Of a stretch of 64,000 bases of DNA, positions 63,416 through 64,000 are shown piece by piece; the first letter of the stretch is position 1; each line of letters opens with the position of its first letter. The notes under the pieces were generated by a model. The model saw nothing but the letters and a program-made list of their open reading frames with translations. It was not told the DNA's origin and searched no databases. A program made the translations under genes and the position numbers. Origin of the DNA: Aquanectria penicillioides (taxonomy: Eukaryota > Ascomycota > Sordariomycetes > Hypocreales > Nectriaceae); assembly GCA_003415625.1 (NCBI GenBank), contig PYIU01000003.1, positions 7,378,001 to 7,442,000 of the forward strand, written 5' to 3'.

Positions 63416-64000
63416 TGCCGGATTGGGTAAGGAAAGGCTTGTATATTGTGCAACAACAAAGTCTCGGGGTGAGTTGGGAACTGGAACTGCAGAGAGGGCG
63501 TCGGAAATAATTAGAGTCAAGAAGGGAGAGGACGTGGTTTGATATTTAACTAATTTGATTTAAGCCGACAAGCAGGTAAGCCTGTTGTCTCCAATCTCTC
63601 CGTACTTCCAAGCTGCTGCCATTCCCGCCCAAACTCTGGGCCGCGCGGAGAAAGCCCCGCGCGCCGGCGTCCCCGCGCGGACAAGATTCCCGGCGGAACT
63701 CGGTCCCGGCGCGTGGCGTGGCGAGCGGACAGTGAAAAGAACCAAGGGCCGTCACTGCGAAACAGAGCAAGCAAACGCTCTGTTCTTTGTGCGTTTCGGA
63801 GTCTCTGCGTCTGCGTCTCCACGCGCCTCCTTGTCTCTCTGTCCGAGTCTATTAAGCTCGCTTCGCCTCATCTCGCTTCGCCTCATCTCGCAATCCTACA
63901 CAGACAGACGCTGCTGACTAACCAACCAACCAACCAACCAGCCAACCAACGGCAAAGCGTCCGAGGCCCGTCACAGGACGAGACAGATCCATGAGCTCAT
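63416..64000. other. Promoter region of oxidoreductase gene and window end
   Basis: The part near 63416 is the promoter and leader of the oxidoreductase gene. Toward the end come GC-rich and CT-rich segments and a short (CAAC)n tract at about 63919-63950 (ACCAACCAACC type). No complete gene is visible; the last bases may belong to the 5' region of a gene beyond the window. Confidence 0.5.

Noticed and set aside
1..64000. CRISPR arrays, bacterial operons, ribosomal RNA genes
   Set aside because: No spaced direct repeats of CRISPR type, no bacterial-style gene packing and no rRNA-like sequence were seen; the window is eukaryotic.

Overview
The window looks like nuclear DNA of a filamentous ascomycete. 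Coding regions are broken by short introns (mostly 45-100 nt) with GTAAGT/GTATGT-type donors, CTAAC-type branch points and YAG acceptors. Genes lie on both strands without operons, intergenic spaces run from 0.2 to 3.8 kb, and the content (Zn2Cys6 regulators, YAT-family permeases, a LysM/hevein/GH18 chitinase, F-box proteins) is typical of Sordariomycetes. A Hypocreales, Trichoderma-like fungus is my best guess. That is an inference from gene content, not a measured match.

Layout. 1-3.8 kb: long, low-complexity upstream region of an intron-less ankyrin-repeat gene (3.8-6.8 kb). 7.4-25.6 kb: a catabolic block with an aldehyde dehydrogenase, an SDR epimerase, a mitochondrial GABA/beta-alanine-type aminotransferase, a divergent Zn2Cys6 factor, a DapA-family lyase/aldolase, an FMN-dependent 2-hydroxyacid dehydrogenase, methylmalonate-semialdehyde dehydrogenase and an amino-acid permease. 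26-33 kb: a decayed MFS transporter, a GNAT acetyltransferase, an NADP-dependent MDR reductase and a decayed F-box-like gene. 33-38 kb: a large LysM/hevein/GH18 chitinase and a zinc-finger + DUF3883 protein. 39-46.5 kb: a MAL-type cluster (maltose-type permease, divergent GH13 alpha-glucosidase, Zn2Cys6 factor) with five CGGNCCG palindromes in the shared promoter. 47.9-52.2 kb: an unknown membrane protein and a secreted GH78-like alpha-rhamnosidase. 52.2-55.4 kb: a gene desert holding a 91-bp LTR-like insertion with a 5-bp target duplication. 55.4-64 kb: a Zn2Cys6 factor with an apparent frameshift, an F-box protein, a second YAT permease and an NmrA-like oxidoreductase.

How the genes may work together. 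The aminotransferase, methylmalonate-semialdehyde dehydrogenase, aldehyde dehydrogenase and permease would fit uptake and breakdown of GABA, beta-alanine or branched-chain amino acids, with the regulator next to the aminotransferase. The MAL block would import maltose-type sugars and hydrolyse them in the cytosol.

The most notable observations are: (i) the aminotransferase carries both a 1-nt frameshift and an in-frame stop inside otherwise well-conserved sequence; (ii) three other genes are also broken (MFS transporter, F-box-like gene, C6 factor at 55-57 kb); (iii) the palindromic motif is clustered in the MAL promoter; (iv) one protein joins GRF-like zinc modules to a putative DUF3883 nuclease-like domain; (v) a miniature LTR-like element lies at 53,960-54,050. 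Splice sites were placed by eye from consensus signals and frame continuity.
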